DNA of 64,000 nt from Butyricimonas faecihominis (GTDB lineage: Bacteria > Bacteroidota > Bacteroidia > Bacteroidales > Marinifilaceae). The first letter of the stretch is position 1. Each line of letters opens with the position of its first letter. Below the pieces are notes generated by a model. That model worked only from the letters and a program-made list of their open reading frames with translations. It did no database searches and was not told the origin of the DNA. This document shows, piece by piece, positions 7,973-17,058 of this stretch. The position numbers were made by a program, and so were the translations under genes. The stretch lies in contig NZ_AP028155.1 of the NCBI RefSeq assembly GCF_033096445.1, forward strand, positions 4,345,880-4,409,879. Reading direction: 5' to 3'.

Positions 7973-8013
7973 AGTACCTTTTAAAAGTTTTCACCTGACT
8001 TTTGAAAGGTACT
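7973..8013. repeat. Palindromic hairpin between convergent genes
   Basis: Sixteen-base arms at 7973-7988 and 7998-8013 (AGTACCTTTTAAAAGT type) pair with one G-T wobble and a 9-base loop. There is no T tract on either side, so it may be an intergenic palindrome or an atypical terminator shared by the genes at 7245-7931 and 8088-8663. Confidence 0.6.
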
Positions 8014-8087
8014 CCACTATTGGCCCCGTGTCGTAAATTCATTTACAGGTATTATGACTTTTCTACTCCTTAATTCCCTCCAAAGAG

Positions 8088-8663
8088 TTAGCGTTTAAAT
8101 CCTTCAAAGACACGGGCTTTTTCTTGCGTTAATAGTTCTCCGATCATGGTGAGCGTGTTGGAATGGAATGAAGGCGAGATATTTGCCGAAACATTATTTG
8201 AACCCCGGTGAAGGGTGAGGCTCACTTGTGCGGAAATGCTGACACCTTGGACGAGAAAGCTATAAATGATACTTCCTTTTTTATCCTTTTTCATCCGGAT
8301 GTCTGAAACGTTGCCTTCAACGGTAAAACCTCCCAATCCGTTTTGAAGTGGGCGAGGGGTATCAAAACTCACTTGTACGGTGGCTTTTTTGTTTTCCATG
8401 GAAATGAAATTCTTGATGGAACTGACGTTTGCTGATCGACCTCGTTTAAAGATCAGTCGATTGGCCTCCAGTACGAACGTGTTGTTTTCTAAAGCACGAA
8501 CGGCGTCTTGGTACAATTGTTCTTTTACTTTCTGTTGAGCGATTTTACGCTCTTGTCTGGTTTGTGTACGTTTTTCCTTTGCCGTCATTTTAGTTTGAGC
8601 GGCAAGAGGGGCTAGAGAGCCTAGCACTAGGGCTAATGCGATGAGTGTAGTTATATGTTTCAT
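8088..8663 (-). CDS. DUF4251 family exported protein
   Basis: The 191-residue protein starts with a clear signal peptide (residues 1-22, cleavage near APLAAQ-TK), followed by a Lys/Arg/Gln-rich helical part (26-58) and a domain with LENNTFVLEANRLIF and FISMENKKATVQVSFD. These match what I know of DUF4251, a Bacteroidota periplasmic or outer-membrane-associated domain without a known function. It reads convergently to 7245-7931 and divergently from the small gene at 8803. Confidence 0.85.
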   Translation of the reverse strand: MKHITTLIALALVLGSLAPLAAQTKMTAKEKRTQTRQERKIAQQKVKEQLYQDAVRALENNTFVLEANRLIFKRGRSANVSSIKNFISMENKKATVQVSFDTPRPLQNGLGGFTVEGNVSDIRMKKDKKGSIIYSFLVQGVSISAQVSLTLHRGSNNVSANISPSFHSNTLTMIGELLTQEKARVFEGFKR

Positions 8664-8802
8664 GATGCTTTATGTTTTATTACTTTTTTACGGGGAAAAG
8701 AATAATGATGTTTTATAAAATACTGTTTTTATGGTGTCGGATGGCGATAACAACTTAAAGATGTCGTATCTTCGCATATAGTAAATAATAAATTGAAATA
8801 AA

Positions 8803-9027
8803 ATGAAAGATCAACATCAAGTTCTGCATAAATGCTTAACGGAGGATGTTCCGGCATTTGTTTTGACGGGAAAAGACGTGTGTGCGATAGCGACATTAAA
8901 GACGTACTTGCAGACTGCGATTGAAAAGGGATGTAGTGATGAATTCGTTAATGATATGGTATTAGTATTGCGGGAATTTGAGCGGTTTCAGCACGAAGAA
9001 CCAAAGAAAGTGAAGATACCGGATTGA
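8803..9027 (+). CDS. Hypothetical 74-aa protein
   Basis: This short soluble protein has no membrane segment or signal peptide. It starts MKDQHQVLHKCL and ends in a Lys-rich tail (EEPKKVKIPD); the middle is predicted helical. A -7-like box TATCTTCG (one mismatch from TAnnTTTG) lies about 30 bases before the ATG, which supports expression. I do not recognise the family. Confidence 0.65.
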   Translation: MKDQHQVLHKCLTEDVPAFVLTGKDVCAIATLKTYLQTAIEKGCSDEFVNDMVLVLREFERFQHEEPKKVKIPD

Positions 9028-9170
9028 TGTTGACTTGGGGAGAATAGGAGGAATCCCATCTTGAACAACGAAGTTAAATTTTACATGGGCAAAGTAACAA
9101 AAAGCCTTTTGATACGTACATATTAGAATAAGTAAATATATCCAGACAAAATAATTAAGTTGAAAAGAAT

Positions 9171-9557
9171 ATGAACGAAAACAAAAGATTACCCGAAAAA
9201 TTCTTCGATGTATTAAAACATGAAGGTGTTGTAACTGTTATGTCATGGGGTGTTGAACCTCATATTGTTAATACATGGAATTCTTATATCGTGGTTACAG
9301 ACGACGGACGCCTTCTCATCCCGGCCTACGGTTTTAGGAAGACTGAAAAGAATGTTAATGTGAACAACAAAATAAAACTGGCATTAGGTAGTAGAGAAGT
9401 TTTAGGCTATAAGGATTATCAAGGAACGGGTTTTATTGTCACGGGAACGGCTCGATATATCAGTTCTGGTGATGAATATGAATATATGAAAAAGAAATTC
9501 CCATTCCTTACTAGGGTATTTGAAGTTACCGTGGATAAAGCGACGCAGATGCTATAA
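9171..9557 (+). CDS. Pyridoxamine 5'-phosphate oxidase-like FMN-binding protein
   Basis: The 128-residue protein has the split-barrel pattern of small flavin-binding proteins: an N-terminal helix (LPEKFFDVLKHEGVVTVMSWG), NTWNSYIVVTDDGRLLIPAYG, a basic loop KTEKNVNVNNKIKLALG and GTGFIVTGTARYI. This fold binds FMN or related cofactors and serves in reductases or detoxifying enzymes; the substrate here is unknown. It stands alone. The region after it holds a decayed response-regulator fragment. Confidence 0.8.
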   Translation: MNENKRLPEKFFDVLKHEGVVTVMSWGVEPHIVNTWNSYIVVTDDGRLLIPAYGFRKTEKNVNVNNKIKLALGSREVLGYKDYQGTGFIVTGTARYISSGDEYEYMKKKFPFLTRVFEVTVDKATQML

Positions 9558-9715
9558 ACGTGAAATTATGAATAGTTTTTATTTCATGGTAGGAAATTGT
9601 AACATCATGCGGTCAACATCCGTTGCGAGATATCTGCGTGCGGAGTTCTGTCATCTCCGGACTTGCCTTCTATGCCTCCGTGTGCTAGGTCCGGTGAATT
9701 AAAAACTAGGAAAAA

Positions 9716-9961
9716 AGATCTTGGTGGCTGAAGGCAATGATAGTAATTATGTATTGTTCCTTCATGTGCTTAAGGATTATGATTTTACACGGACAAAGAA
9801 TGGTGTGGAGGCTGTTGATGCGGGTCGTAACGGAAATTGGGATTATCGTGTTTACGACCAATGCTTTCGATTCAGATAGGGTGAACGCTATGGGAGTCGG
9901 GTGTAATGCCTTTTTGACAAAGCCTATGAAAAAGAAACAGCTACTCGAACTCTTTTTATGA
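9716..9961 (+). pseudogene. Remnant of a response-regulator receiver domain
   Basis: Translation from 9718 reads ILVAEGNDSNYVLFLHVL and KNGVEAVDAG, which matches the start of a receiver domain from a hybrid sensor kinase (normally ILVAEDNDSNY). The frame then shifts by +1 and continues as NAFDSDRVNAMGVGCNAF and LTKPMKKKQLLEL, the C-terminal part of the same domain. The middle, with the phospho-acceptor Asp, is missing. Frameshift plus deletion mean the gene is dead. Flanking DNA between 9558 and 10083 shows no intact gene. Confidence 0.85.
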
Positions 9962-10083
9962 AATAATAGAGAAAAGAAAATCTTTTGACTTGAAGGAAAA
10001 CCATTTTGCTTAACGAATGAGAAAAAACAGTTAACTATTTTTTCATGTGAGCCGTTTTACCGGGGGAAAATCTTGCTATTCTT

Positions 10084-10114
10084 TTTGTCTGGTAAAACTA
10101 TTTTTCTATATTTG
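10084..10114 (+). promoter_or_regulatory. Promoter of the ECF sigma factor gene
   Basis: TTTG at 10084-10087, 19 bases, then TATATTTG at 10107-10114. Transcription would begin near 10120, which makes the upstream ATG at 10126 nearly leaderless and favours the start at 10147. Confidence 0.75.
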
Positions 10115-10146
10115 TTTCCTATCGGTTGTTTAGATTATATTTATGC

Positions 10147-10698
10147 ATGATTATTCCTGATGAAAAGGAAATACTGGAGAAGATCAATCGGGGTGATGAA
10201 TCCGGATTGCAAGGATTATTCGACTTATATTATAAGCCTTTGTGTGTATTTGCCTTGAATTTTTTAGATTCTTATGAAGAAGCTGAAGATGTGATACAAG
10301 ATCTCTTCGTGAAATTTTGGGAACGACGAGGAAATACAGTGTTTCAAGGGGCTTTGCGTGCTTATTTGTTTTCTTCCGTACAGCATAATTGTATAAAGAT
10401 ATTGAAAAGTAAAAGGAAGTATCATTTTGATGAAATTGAAAATTACGAGGATTTCCTTGAAGATAAATATACTTCCAACGGGATGGAGGAAGAACGAGAG
10501 AGGTTGTATGCGGAAATAGAGAAATTGCCGGAGCAATGTCGAAAAGTGTTTGAAGCAGTTGTCTTGAAGGATATGAGGTATAAAGAGGCTGCGGTGCAAC
10601 TTGATCTTTCTGTAAATACCGTGAAAACGCACCTTGCTCGGGCAATGAAACAATTGCGTAGTTCTTTAGGTATCATTGTTTTAGTTGTGGTACGATAA
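10147..10698 (+). CDS. ECF-type RNA polymerase sigma factor
   Basis: ECF sigma factors direct RNA polymerase to a small set of promoters after release from an anti-sigma factor. From the ATG at 10147 the protein has 183 residues. Region 2 is seen as LFDLYYKPLCVFALNF and EEAEDVIQDLFVKFW, and region 4 as LPEQCRKVFEAVVLKDM followed by the helix-turn-helix YKEAAVQLDLSVNTVKTHLA. The FecR-like anti-sigma gene follows 76 bases downstream and then a SusC with an STN signalling domain, so this is a trans-envelope switch for the uptake operon. Confidence 0.95.
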   Translation: MIIPDEKEILEKINRGDESGLQGLFDLYYKPLCVFALNFLDSYEEAEDVIQDLFVKFWERRGNTVFQGALRAYLFSSVQHNCIKILKSKRKYHFDEIENYEDFLEDKYTSNGMEEERERLYAEIEKLPEQCRKVFEAVVLKDMRYKEAAVQLDLSVNTVKTHLARAMKQLRSSLGIIVLVVVR

Positions 10699-10774
10699 AA
10701 AAAGATGTTATTTTTTTGCTTTTTCGTTCACCCATTTTTATTGCTTTAGGCTTTAGGTTATAAAGTAAGTATTC

Positions 10775-11929
10775 ATGGATGAAAAGAGAATTATCGAATT
10801 AGTTATTTTGTATAGTAAAGATGAATTGACAACTTCAGAAGCTTCGAAGTTGGAAATTTGGCTGAAAGTGAATGAACAAAATCGGGGGATTTTTTGCGAT
10901 TATTTGAAAAGGTATAGAAAAGCTAGACAGATTGCATTTTATGATACCGTGGATGAACAACGGGCTTGGAATCAGTTGGCTCGAAAAATAAAGCGTGCTA
11001 GTATAAGCAAAAAGAATCGTTTTGTACAGTATTCTTTGTATGCGGCCTCTCTTTTATTATTTGTGTCGTTTTCATTATTCTTGTATATAAAAAATGGATC
11101 GGTTACAACCGAAAATTCTTTACGTGATATTCCTTCCGGTTCTGCCAAAGCTATGTTACAATTATCGGACGGACGCATTGTGCCTCTATCTAACGATTCG
11201 GTATTATCATTGGCAGAGATTAACGGGGTGGTTATAATGCAAGATGAGGAAGGTGGGATTCGTTATTTGGCAGGAGAGGGGAAAAATGAAACAGTGTTTA
11301 ATACAATACGGGTGCCCCGGGGAGGGGAATACTATTTGTGTTTATCGGATGGGACGAAGGTTTGGTTGAATTCTGAGTCGGAATTGACTTATCCTGTTTC
11401 CTCGCTAGAAAATGCTAGAAATGTGTATTTGAAAGGCGAGGCTTATTTCGAGGTTGCGAGAGATGAAAAACACCCTTTTCGGGTAGAATGTGAGGATTCC
11501 AAGATTACGGTATTAGGGACGAAATTTAATGTTATGGCTTATAAGGGACAGGGAAATGTGGTGACTACTTTGGTGGATGGAAGAGTGCGAGTTGCCACGG
11601 GTAGGGATTCTTTAATGTTAACTCCGGGAGAACAGGCTGTATCCGGGACGGATGGTATCGATGTAAAGAAAGTAGATGTGAGTTTTTATATCGCTTGGAC
11701 ATTAGGTGTGTTTGAGTTTGAAGAAATGTCCTTAGGGCAAATTACAGAACAATTGGGGCGTTGGTATGATATGACATTTGTTTATGACGATCCGTTGTTA
11801 CGGGAAATTACTTTTACGGGAGCTGCAGAGCGTCATCGCCCGTTGGATGTCGTTTTGAAAATGATAGAAAAACTTTCAGGAGTACGCTTTGAGGTGAAAA
11901 ATGACGTGATTACGATTTATAAAAAGTAA
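10775..11929 (+). CDS. FecR-family anti-sigma factor
   Basis: This inner-membrane protein (384 residues) holds the ECF sigma factor with its cytoplasmic N-terminus and senses the TonB-dependent receptor in the periplasm. It shows an N-terminal helical anti-sigma part (1-80), one membrane segment near 85-106 (SLYAASLLLFVSFSLFLYI), the FecR domain from about 160 (IRVPRGGEYYLCLSDG, LNSESELTYP, GEAYFEVARDEKHPFRV) and a C-terminal DUF4974-type STN-like domain (FEEMSLGQITEQLGRWYDM). It is encoded between its sigma factor and the SusC at 12007. The stop codon lies inside a hairpin. Confidence 0.95.
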   Translation: MDEKRIIELVILYSKDELTTSEASKLEIWLKVNEQNRGIFCDYLKRYRKARQIAFYDTVDEQRAWNQLARKIKRASISKKNRFVQYSLYAASLLLFVSFSLFLYIKNGSVTTENSLRDIPSGSAKAMLQLSDGRIVPLSNDSVLSLAEINGVVIMQDEEGGIRYLAGEGKNETVFNTIRVPRGGEYYLCLSDGTKVWLNSESELTYPVSSLENARNVYLKGEAYFEVARDEKHPFRVECEDSKITVLGTKFNVMAYKGQGNVVTTLVDGRVRVATGRDSLMLTPGEQAVSGTDGIDVKKVDVSFYIAWTLGVFEFEEMSLGQITEQLGRWYDMTFVYDDPLLREITFTGAAERHRPLDVVLKMIEKLSGVRFEVKNDVITIYKK

Positions 11930-11980
11930 AGGAGTGCGGCTAACACTCCTTTACAAAAAATCCTATCGGCTAAATAGGAA
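11926..11980 (+). promoter_or_regulatory. Tandem CGGCTAA-loop hairpins between fecR and susC
   Basis: Two hairpins follow each other: perfect 11-bp arms at 11926-11936 and 11944-11954 with loop CGGCTAA, then 6-bp arms at 11961-11966 and 11974-11979 with the same loop. The first contains the FecR stop codon. There is no T tract, so they look more like an RNA processing or stability element than a terminator. A similar pair precedes the second SusC at 19867-19922. Confidence 0.65.
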
Positions 11981-12006
11981 TTGACTTAAATGTAAACAAC
12001 AAAATT

Positions 12007-15000
12007 ATGAAAAAAAGGAGTAAATGGTATGAATTCGCACGAGAAAAATGTGCAAATAAGTTCATGAGAATTATGAAATTAACTTGCTTGTTAATGCTTG
12101 TATTTGCTTTGCATCTTTCGGCAGAGAGTGTGGCACAAAAGATGGTGAGTGCTAAGTTTTCGGACCAAACACTGAAAGAGGTGTTTCGTGAAATCAAAAC
12201 GCAAACCGGTTTTTATTTCATGTACAATAGCCGGGAGGTCGATGTTCGACAGAGGGTGAATCTCGAACTGGATAAGGTGTCTCTGGAGACTGCATTGGAA
12301 AGAATATTTGAACATTTACCTTACGGCTTTGAGGTGACGGAAGGATATGTGTTGATTGTGGCTCGTCCGAAAACAGTAACGGATACGAAAGCAAAGAAAA
12401 AGGAGGTCCGGGGACTAGTCACAGACGAAAAGGGCATTAAATTACCGGGAGTCAGTATTTTGATTAAAGGAACCGGAATGGGTACGGTAACAGATATAGA
12501 GGGCGCTTTTAAATTGGAGGTCCCTGCTGAAGGGGGAATCATGTTGGTATTTTCTTTTATCGGGATGGAGACAAAAGAGATAAAAGCGGATACTTCATTT
12601 ATGAAAGTTGTTTTGAAGGAATCGGTAGAACAAGTGGACGAGGTGGTGGTGACCGGTTACCAGAAGATTGATAAACGGGTATTATCCAGTTCTGTTGCCT
12701 CTATAAAGGGTGAAGATTTAATTGGTGGAAATGCTATTTCCGTTGACCAGATGTTACAAGGCCGTTTGGCGGGGGTGGCTGTTTTAAACCAAACCTCAAC
12801 ACCGGGTGCAGCTCCAAAAATCCGGATCAGGGGATCATCTTCTATCACGGGAAATCGGGAGCCGGTATGGGTGGTAGATGGTATTGTGCTGGATGAGCCG
12901 GTACAACTTTCCACGGAGGAATTAAATAGTATGGACCGGGTGAATTTAATTGGAAATGCGATTTCCAGTTTAAATCCGAATGATATAGAACGGATTGATA
13001 TTTTGAAAGATGCAAGTGCTACTGCTATTTATGGTGTGAAAGCGGCGAATGGTGTGATTGTGGTAACCACGAAGAAAGGAAGAACGGGGAAACCTCGTAT
13101 TAATTATGCCGGAAGTATTTCGGTAATGACACCTCCTTCATATGAAGTGATGCGTCTGATGAATTCAGCGGAGCGGGTGGAATTATCAGAAGAAATGCAT
13201 AAAAAAGGATTACAGTTTTACACGTATCAACCGACAAGTATGGGATACGAGGGAGCTTTGATGGATTTGTGGAATAAAGAGCTGTCGTATGATGAGTTTC
13301 GTCAGAAGGTAAAAGATTTGAAAGAAATGAATACGGATTGGTATGATTTATTGTTCCGGGCATCTGTCAGTCACCAACATAGTATAGCAGTATCTGGAGC
13401 ATCAGATAATACTGATTATTATTTTTCTGTCGGGTATGCTAATGATCAAGGTGTGAATAAAAAGGAGGATTTGGATCGCTTTAATGCATTGATTAAGGTT
13501 AATACCCGTTTTACTCCTAATTTAAAAATAGGAATGAATATGAGTGGAGCTTTGACAGACACGAAACGACCGCATAACTCCATTGATGTTTATCAATATG
13601 CTGCTCAGACGTCAAGGGCAATTCCCGTGTATGACGAGGAGGGAGAGTTATTCTATTATGACAATGCATTCGGGATTACAGAAAATCTTCCTTTCAATAT
13701 TTTAAACGAATTGAAAGAGAGTGGTTCAACGGTGAAGAATCAGGCTTTGAGATTTGATATTTCGTTGGATTGGGATATTCTTCCTAGCCTGAAGTTTAGT
13801 TCTATTATTGGTTTGACAACGAATAACAATTACCAGACGTATTGGGCGAGCGAGAAGTCTTACTATATTTCCCAGCAACGGGGGACCCCTTATGGAACTC
13901 CTCTGCCCACGGTTGTAGATGACGAGTTGGCAACAAAGAGCAAAATTCCTATGGGAGGAGAATTAGTAAAAGAGGATACCCGGAATATGCGTTACACGAT
14001 ACGTAATAGTTTTGCTTATCAGAAGGTTTGGGGACATCACCAACTTGCAGCCATGGTGGGAAGTGAGATATCTTCCTCGAAATATGATGCTTTGAAATCG
14101 ACACAATGGGGATACCTTCCGGATCGAGGGAAAAAGTTTGTGAACATTGATCTGGAAACTTGGAAGGGCTATGCGGAGATGGTGAGCATGACACCGGATG
14201 TAATTACGGATAATTTAACGAATATCGTATCTTGGTATGGTACATTCACTTATTCCTATGCCGATCGGTATATTGCGAATTTCAATATTCGGACGGATGG
14301 TTCTAACAAATTCGGGCAAGATAAAAGCGTTCGTTTTTTACCGGTTTGGTCTGCTTCTGCCAAGTGGAATTTGCACAAAGAAGTATTTATGAAGCCTGTG
14401 GAATGGATGGACGAGTTTGCAATTCGTATGTCTTATGGTATACAGGGGAATGTACACCCGGATCAAACGCCCAATTTGATTGTGCAGATGGGGTCCATGG
14501 ATAATATATCTAAAGAATATGAATCTACGTTGTATAAGTTGCCTAATAATGATTTGAAATGGGAAAAGACCAAATCGTATAATTTGGGTATTGATTTTTC
14601 TTTCTTCCAATCTTGGTTGTCCGGTACATTGGAAATATACAAGAAAGTGGGAGAGGACCAGGTGATTCAAAAAACGTTGGCGCCATCGACAGGTGCCAAT
14701 TATGTGGCGATAAATGACGGTGATGTGAATAATAGCGGATGGGAATTGAGTGTGAACGTGAACCCTATTCGTGGAAAAGATTGGAATTGGGGGATTTCAT
14801 TTAATACGGCAAAGAACTACAATAAAGTGAAGAATGCGGGAGAAGAGTTGTCCGTGACTTGGAGTGATTACGTGAACGGAACGTTAGTGCGTAACGGGCG
14901 ATCTATAAACAGTTTTTATGCTTATCGTTTCAAAGGGTTGAATGATGAGGGGCTGCCCACGTTCTACGGGGAATCGGAAAAGGATGAGGATGGAGTGGCC

Positions 15001-15594
15001 ATTATTACGACTCAAGAGGAAGCTTTTGATGCGGCATTCGTGTATGCGGGGCGGCGTGAACCGACATTGTCGGGAGGTTTCTCTACTAACGTGCGATTTA
15101 AACGTTTGACAATGAATGCAAATTTTTCTTTTGCTTTGGGGAATAAGATTCGGTTGAACAATCTTTATTATGAATCGGGTCAGGCATTGCCATTCCCACA
15201 ACAAAATATGTCCAGCGAGTTTGTTGATCGCTGGCGTGAACCGGGAGATGATACTGTCATTCCCGCTCTTTCGGATGATGCCATGACATTTGGACCTTAT
15301 GATAGGAAATATCCGATCGCCAATAATAGGTGGGATATGTATAATAAGAGTGACTTACGAGTCGTATCGGGTGATTTCCTTCGTTGTCGTTCTTTAAGTC
15401 TTCGCTATGACATTGCTCCGGAATGGTTGCGTAAATTTTATATTACGGCAGCAAGTCTAAGTTTCGACGTGAGCAATCCTTTTGTTATCAAGAGTAAGGA
15501 TTTGAAAGGACGCGATCCAGAACAAGTGACGATGGGATCGGGTACCGTTCCTCCGCAGCGGGGATATTCGTTGAGGTTAAATGTTTCATTCTAA
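12007..15594 (+). CDS. SusC/RagA-type TonB-dependent outer-membrane receptor with STN domain
   Basis: SusC-like receptors import large substrates across the outer membrane with energy from TonB and a SusD lid. The 1195-residue protein shows a signal peptide (about 25-42), an STN domain (46-117) that contacts FecR, a carboxypeptidase-regulatory-like domain (about 131-205; VTDEKGIKLPGVSILIKGTG), the SusC motif VDEVVVTGYQ, a plug with IRIRGSSSI and PVWVVDG, and a long beta barrel ending in the C-terminal aromatic strand (SLRLNVSF). The SusD partner starts 11 bases later. The ECF sigma/FecR pair upstream should control it. The substrate is not evident. Confidence 0.96.
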   Translation: MKKRSKWYEFAREKCANKFMRIMKLTCLLMLVFALHLSAESVAQKMVSAKFSDQTLKEVFREIKTQTGFYFMYNSREVDVRQRVNLELDKVSLETALERIFEHLPYGFEVTEGYVLIVARPKTVTDTKAKKKEVRGLVTDEKGIKLPGVSILIKGTGMGTVTDIEGAFKLEVPAEGGIMLVFSFIGMETKEIKADTSFMKVVLKESVEQVDEVVVTGYQKIDKRVLSSSVASIKGEDLIGGNAISVDQMLQGRLAGVAVLNQTSTPGAAPKIRIRGSSSITGNREPVWVVDGIVLDEPVQLSTEELNSMDRVNLIGNAISSLNPNDIERIDILKDASATAIYGVKAANGVIVVTTKKGRTGKPRINYAGSISVMTPPSYEVMRLMNSAERVELSEEMHKKGLQFYTYQPTSMGYEGALMDLWNKELSYDEFRQKVKDLKEMNTDWYDLLFRASVSHQHSIAVSGASDNTDYYFSVGYANDQGVNKKEDLDRFNALIKVNTRFTPNLKIGMNMSGALTDTKRPHNSIDVYQYAAQTSRAIPVYDEEGELFYYDNAFGITENLPFNILNELKESGSTVKNQALRFDISLDWDILPSLKFSSIIGLTTNNNYQTYWASEKSYYISQQRGTPYGTPLPTVVDDELATKSKIPMGGELVKEDTRNMRYTIRNSFAYQKVWGHHQLAAMVGSEISSSKYDALKSTQWGYLPDRGKKFVNIDLETWKGYAEMVSMTPDVITDNLTNIVSWYGTFTYSYADRYIANFNIRTDGSNKFGQDKSVRFLPVWSASAKWNLHKEVFMKPVEWMDEFAIRMSYGIQGNVHPDQTPNLIVQMGSMDNISKEYESTLYKLPNNDLKWEKTKSYNLGIDFSFFQSWLSGTLEIYKKVGEDQVIQKTLAPSTGANYVAINDGDVNNSGWELSVNVNPIRGKDWNWGISFNTAKNYNKVKNAGEELSVTWSDYVNGTLVRNGRSINSFYAYRFKGLNDEGLPTFYGESEKDEDGVAIITTQEEAFDAAFVYAGRREPTLSGGFSTNVRFKRLTMNANFSFALGNKIRLNNLYYESGQALPFPQQNMSSEFVDRWREPGDDTVIPALSDDAMTFGPYDRKYPIANNRWDMYNKSDLRVVSGDFLRCRSLSLRYDIAPEWLRKFYITAASLSFDVSNPFVIKSKDLKGRDPEQVTMGSGTVPPQRGYSLRLNVSF

Positions 15595-15605
15595 AATTAT
15601 TCACA

Positions 15606-17036
15606 ATGAAGATACAATATTTATATATTATAGTGGTGGGAATATTGCTAGGTGCATGTAGTGATTTCTTGGAGGAAAATTCCCAAGATTTGATGATTCC
15701 CAAGAGTGTGAAGAATTACAAGGAGTTTCTGTATGGTGAAGGGTTGAATAATAAAGTCGTTCTTTGTGAATATTTAGATGTCATGACGGATGATGCGGAA
15801 GAGATTATTAATACGAACCGACCTGCTGCGACAAGTACGGATACTCGGAAATTCTGGTCCTATTACACATGGCAGGAATATCCTGAAATGCAGATGGATA
15901 ATTCTTTATTGGAAGACAATGCATGGGGAGAATATTATCATAGGATATTGATTGCCAATATTGTTTTGGATCATTTGAATGATATGGCTGGAACGTATGC
16001 CGAAAAAATGGATTTAGCGGGAGAGGCCTACTTCTTGCGGGCTTGGTCTTATTTTATGCTGGCTAATTTATACGGGAAACCGTATATTGACGAGGCTCAA
16101 GCGGCCAAGGATTTTTGTGTTCCGATCAATAGAGCTATTGATATAGAGGAAAAACCATTATCTCGTTCTTCTATCAAAGAAGTATATGATTTGATGGAAG
16201 CGGATATAAAGTCTTCTATTGCATCTTTCAAATCTGCAATGGTCGAGAAAACCATTTTCCGTCCTAATTTACCGACATCTTACCTGCTGGCTTCACGAAT
16301 TGCTCTTTTCCGGAAAAGTTATGATGATGCGATCGCTTATGCAGACTCCGTTTTGCTTTCGACAAAGGCAACTTTATTTGATATGACGGAAGACTATACG
16401 ATACCTCGTTTTTTGAATAGTGGAAATTGCGAAATCTTGTTCTCTTATGGAGAAGCACCATCGGGAGGTTTAGCCGCTTTTCAGTACGCATCTTCAAGGC
16501 GTGCAGCTTTTATTCCTTCTACGGGATTGATGAAATTGTATGTGGAGAATGATCAACGAAAGGCGTCTAAGTTATTTTTTGCCACGGAAGGGAAAAAGCC
16601 GATGAAATACTATGGATCTACATCCGATAATATGTATCCTCATGCTTTTCGTTTGGCAGAGGTTTACTTGAACCGGGCAGAGGCTTATGCGGCAAAGGGA
16701 ATGACAGCCGAGGCGTTGCGAGAGGTGAATGCCCTACGGGAAAAACGGATACCCGAGAATTATGAAGTTACGGCAGCAACAGCAGCAGATGCCTTTGTCT
16801 TGGTGAAGGATGAACGGCGGATGGAATTTTGTTTCGAGGCTTTCCGCTGGTTTGATTTGCGGCGTTGGGATCGTCCGAAGATAGTACATCGTTTTTCTTC
16901 AGCCGAAAACCCGAGTAATTATATAGAATATGTCTTGCAACAAGACGATCCTGCCTATACTTTACCGATACCACAGAAAGAACGGGAGATGAATTTATCG
17001 ATAGAGAATATAAACCGTCCACAACGGGAGAAGTAG
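15606..17036 (+). CDS. SusD/RagB-family outer-membrane lipoprotein
   Basis: SusD-like lipoproteins sit on the cell surface as the hinged lid of the SusC channel and bind the substrate. The 476-residue protein has a lipobox LLGACS (lipid Cys18), the N-terminal helical part with AYFLRAWSYFMLANLYG, and the C-terminal EVNALREKRIPENYE followed by DERRMEFCFEAFRWFDLRRW, all typical of the family. It is cotranscribed with susC (11-base gap) and followed after 22 bases by a metallohydrolase-like lipoprotein. Confidence 0.95.
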   Translation: MKIQYLYIIVVGILLGACSDFLEENSQDLMIPKSVKNYKEFLYGEGLNNKVVLCEYLDVMTDDAEEIINTNRPAATSTDTRKFWSYYTWQEYPEMQMDNSLLEDNAWGEYYHRILIANIVLDHLNDMAGTYAEKMDLAGEAYFLRAWSYFMLANLYGKPYIDEAQAAKDFCVPINRAIDIEEKPLSRSSIKEVYDLMEADIKSSIASFKSAMVEKTIFRPNLPTSYLLASRIALFRKSYDDAIAYADSVLLSTKATLFDMTEDYTIPRFLNSGNCEILFSYGEAPSGGLAAFQYASSRRAAFIPSTGLMKLYVENDQRKASKLFFATEGKKPMKYYGSTSDNMYPHAFRLAEVYLNRAEAYAAKGMTAEALREVNALREKRIPENYEVTAATAADAFVLVKDERRMEFCFEAFRWFDLRRWDRPKIVHRFSSAENPSNYIEYVLQQDDPAYTLPIPQKEREMNLSIENINRPQREK

Positions 17037-17058
17037 ATGAATTAAAAAACAGAAGATT

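Noticed and set aside
9520-9702. 60-codon frame overlapping the FMN-binding protein end
   Set aside because: Out of frame with both the FMN-binding gene and the receiver remnant; probably chance.
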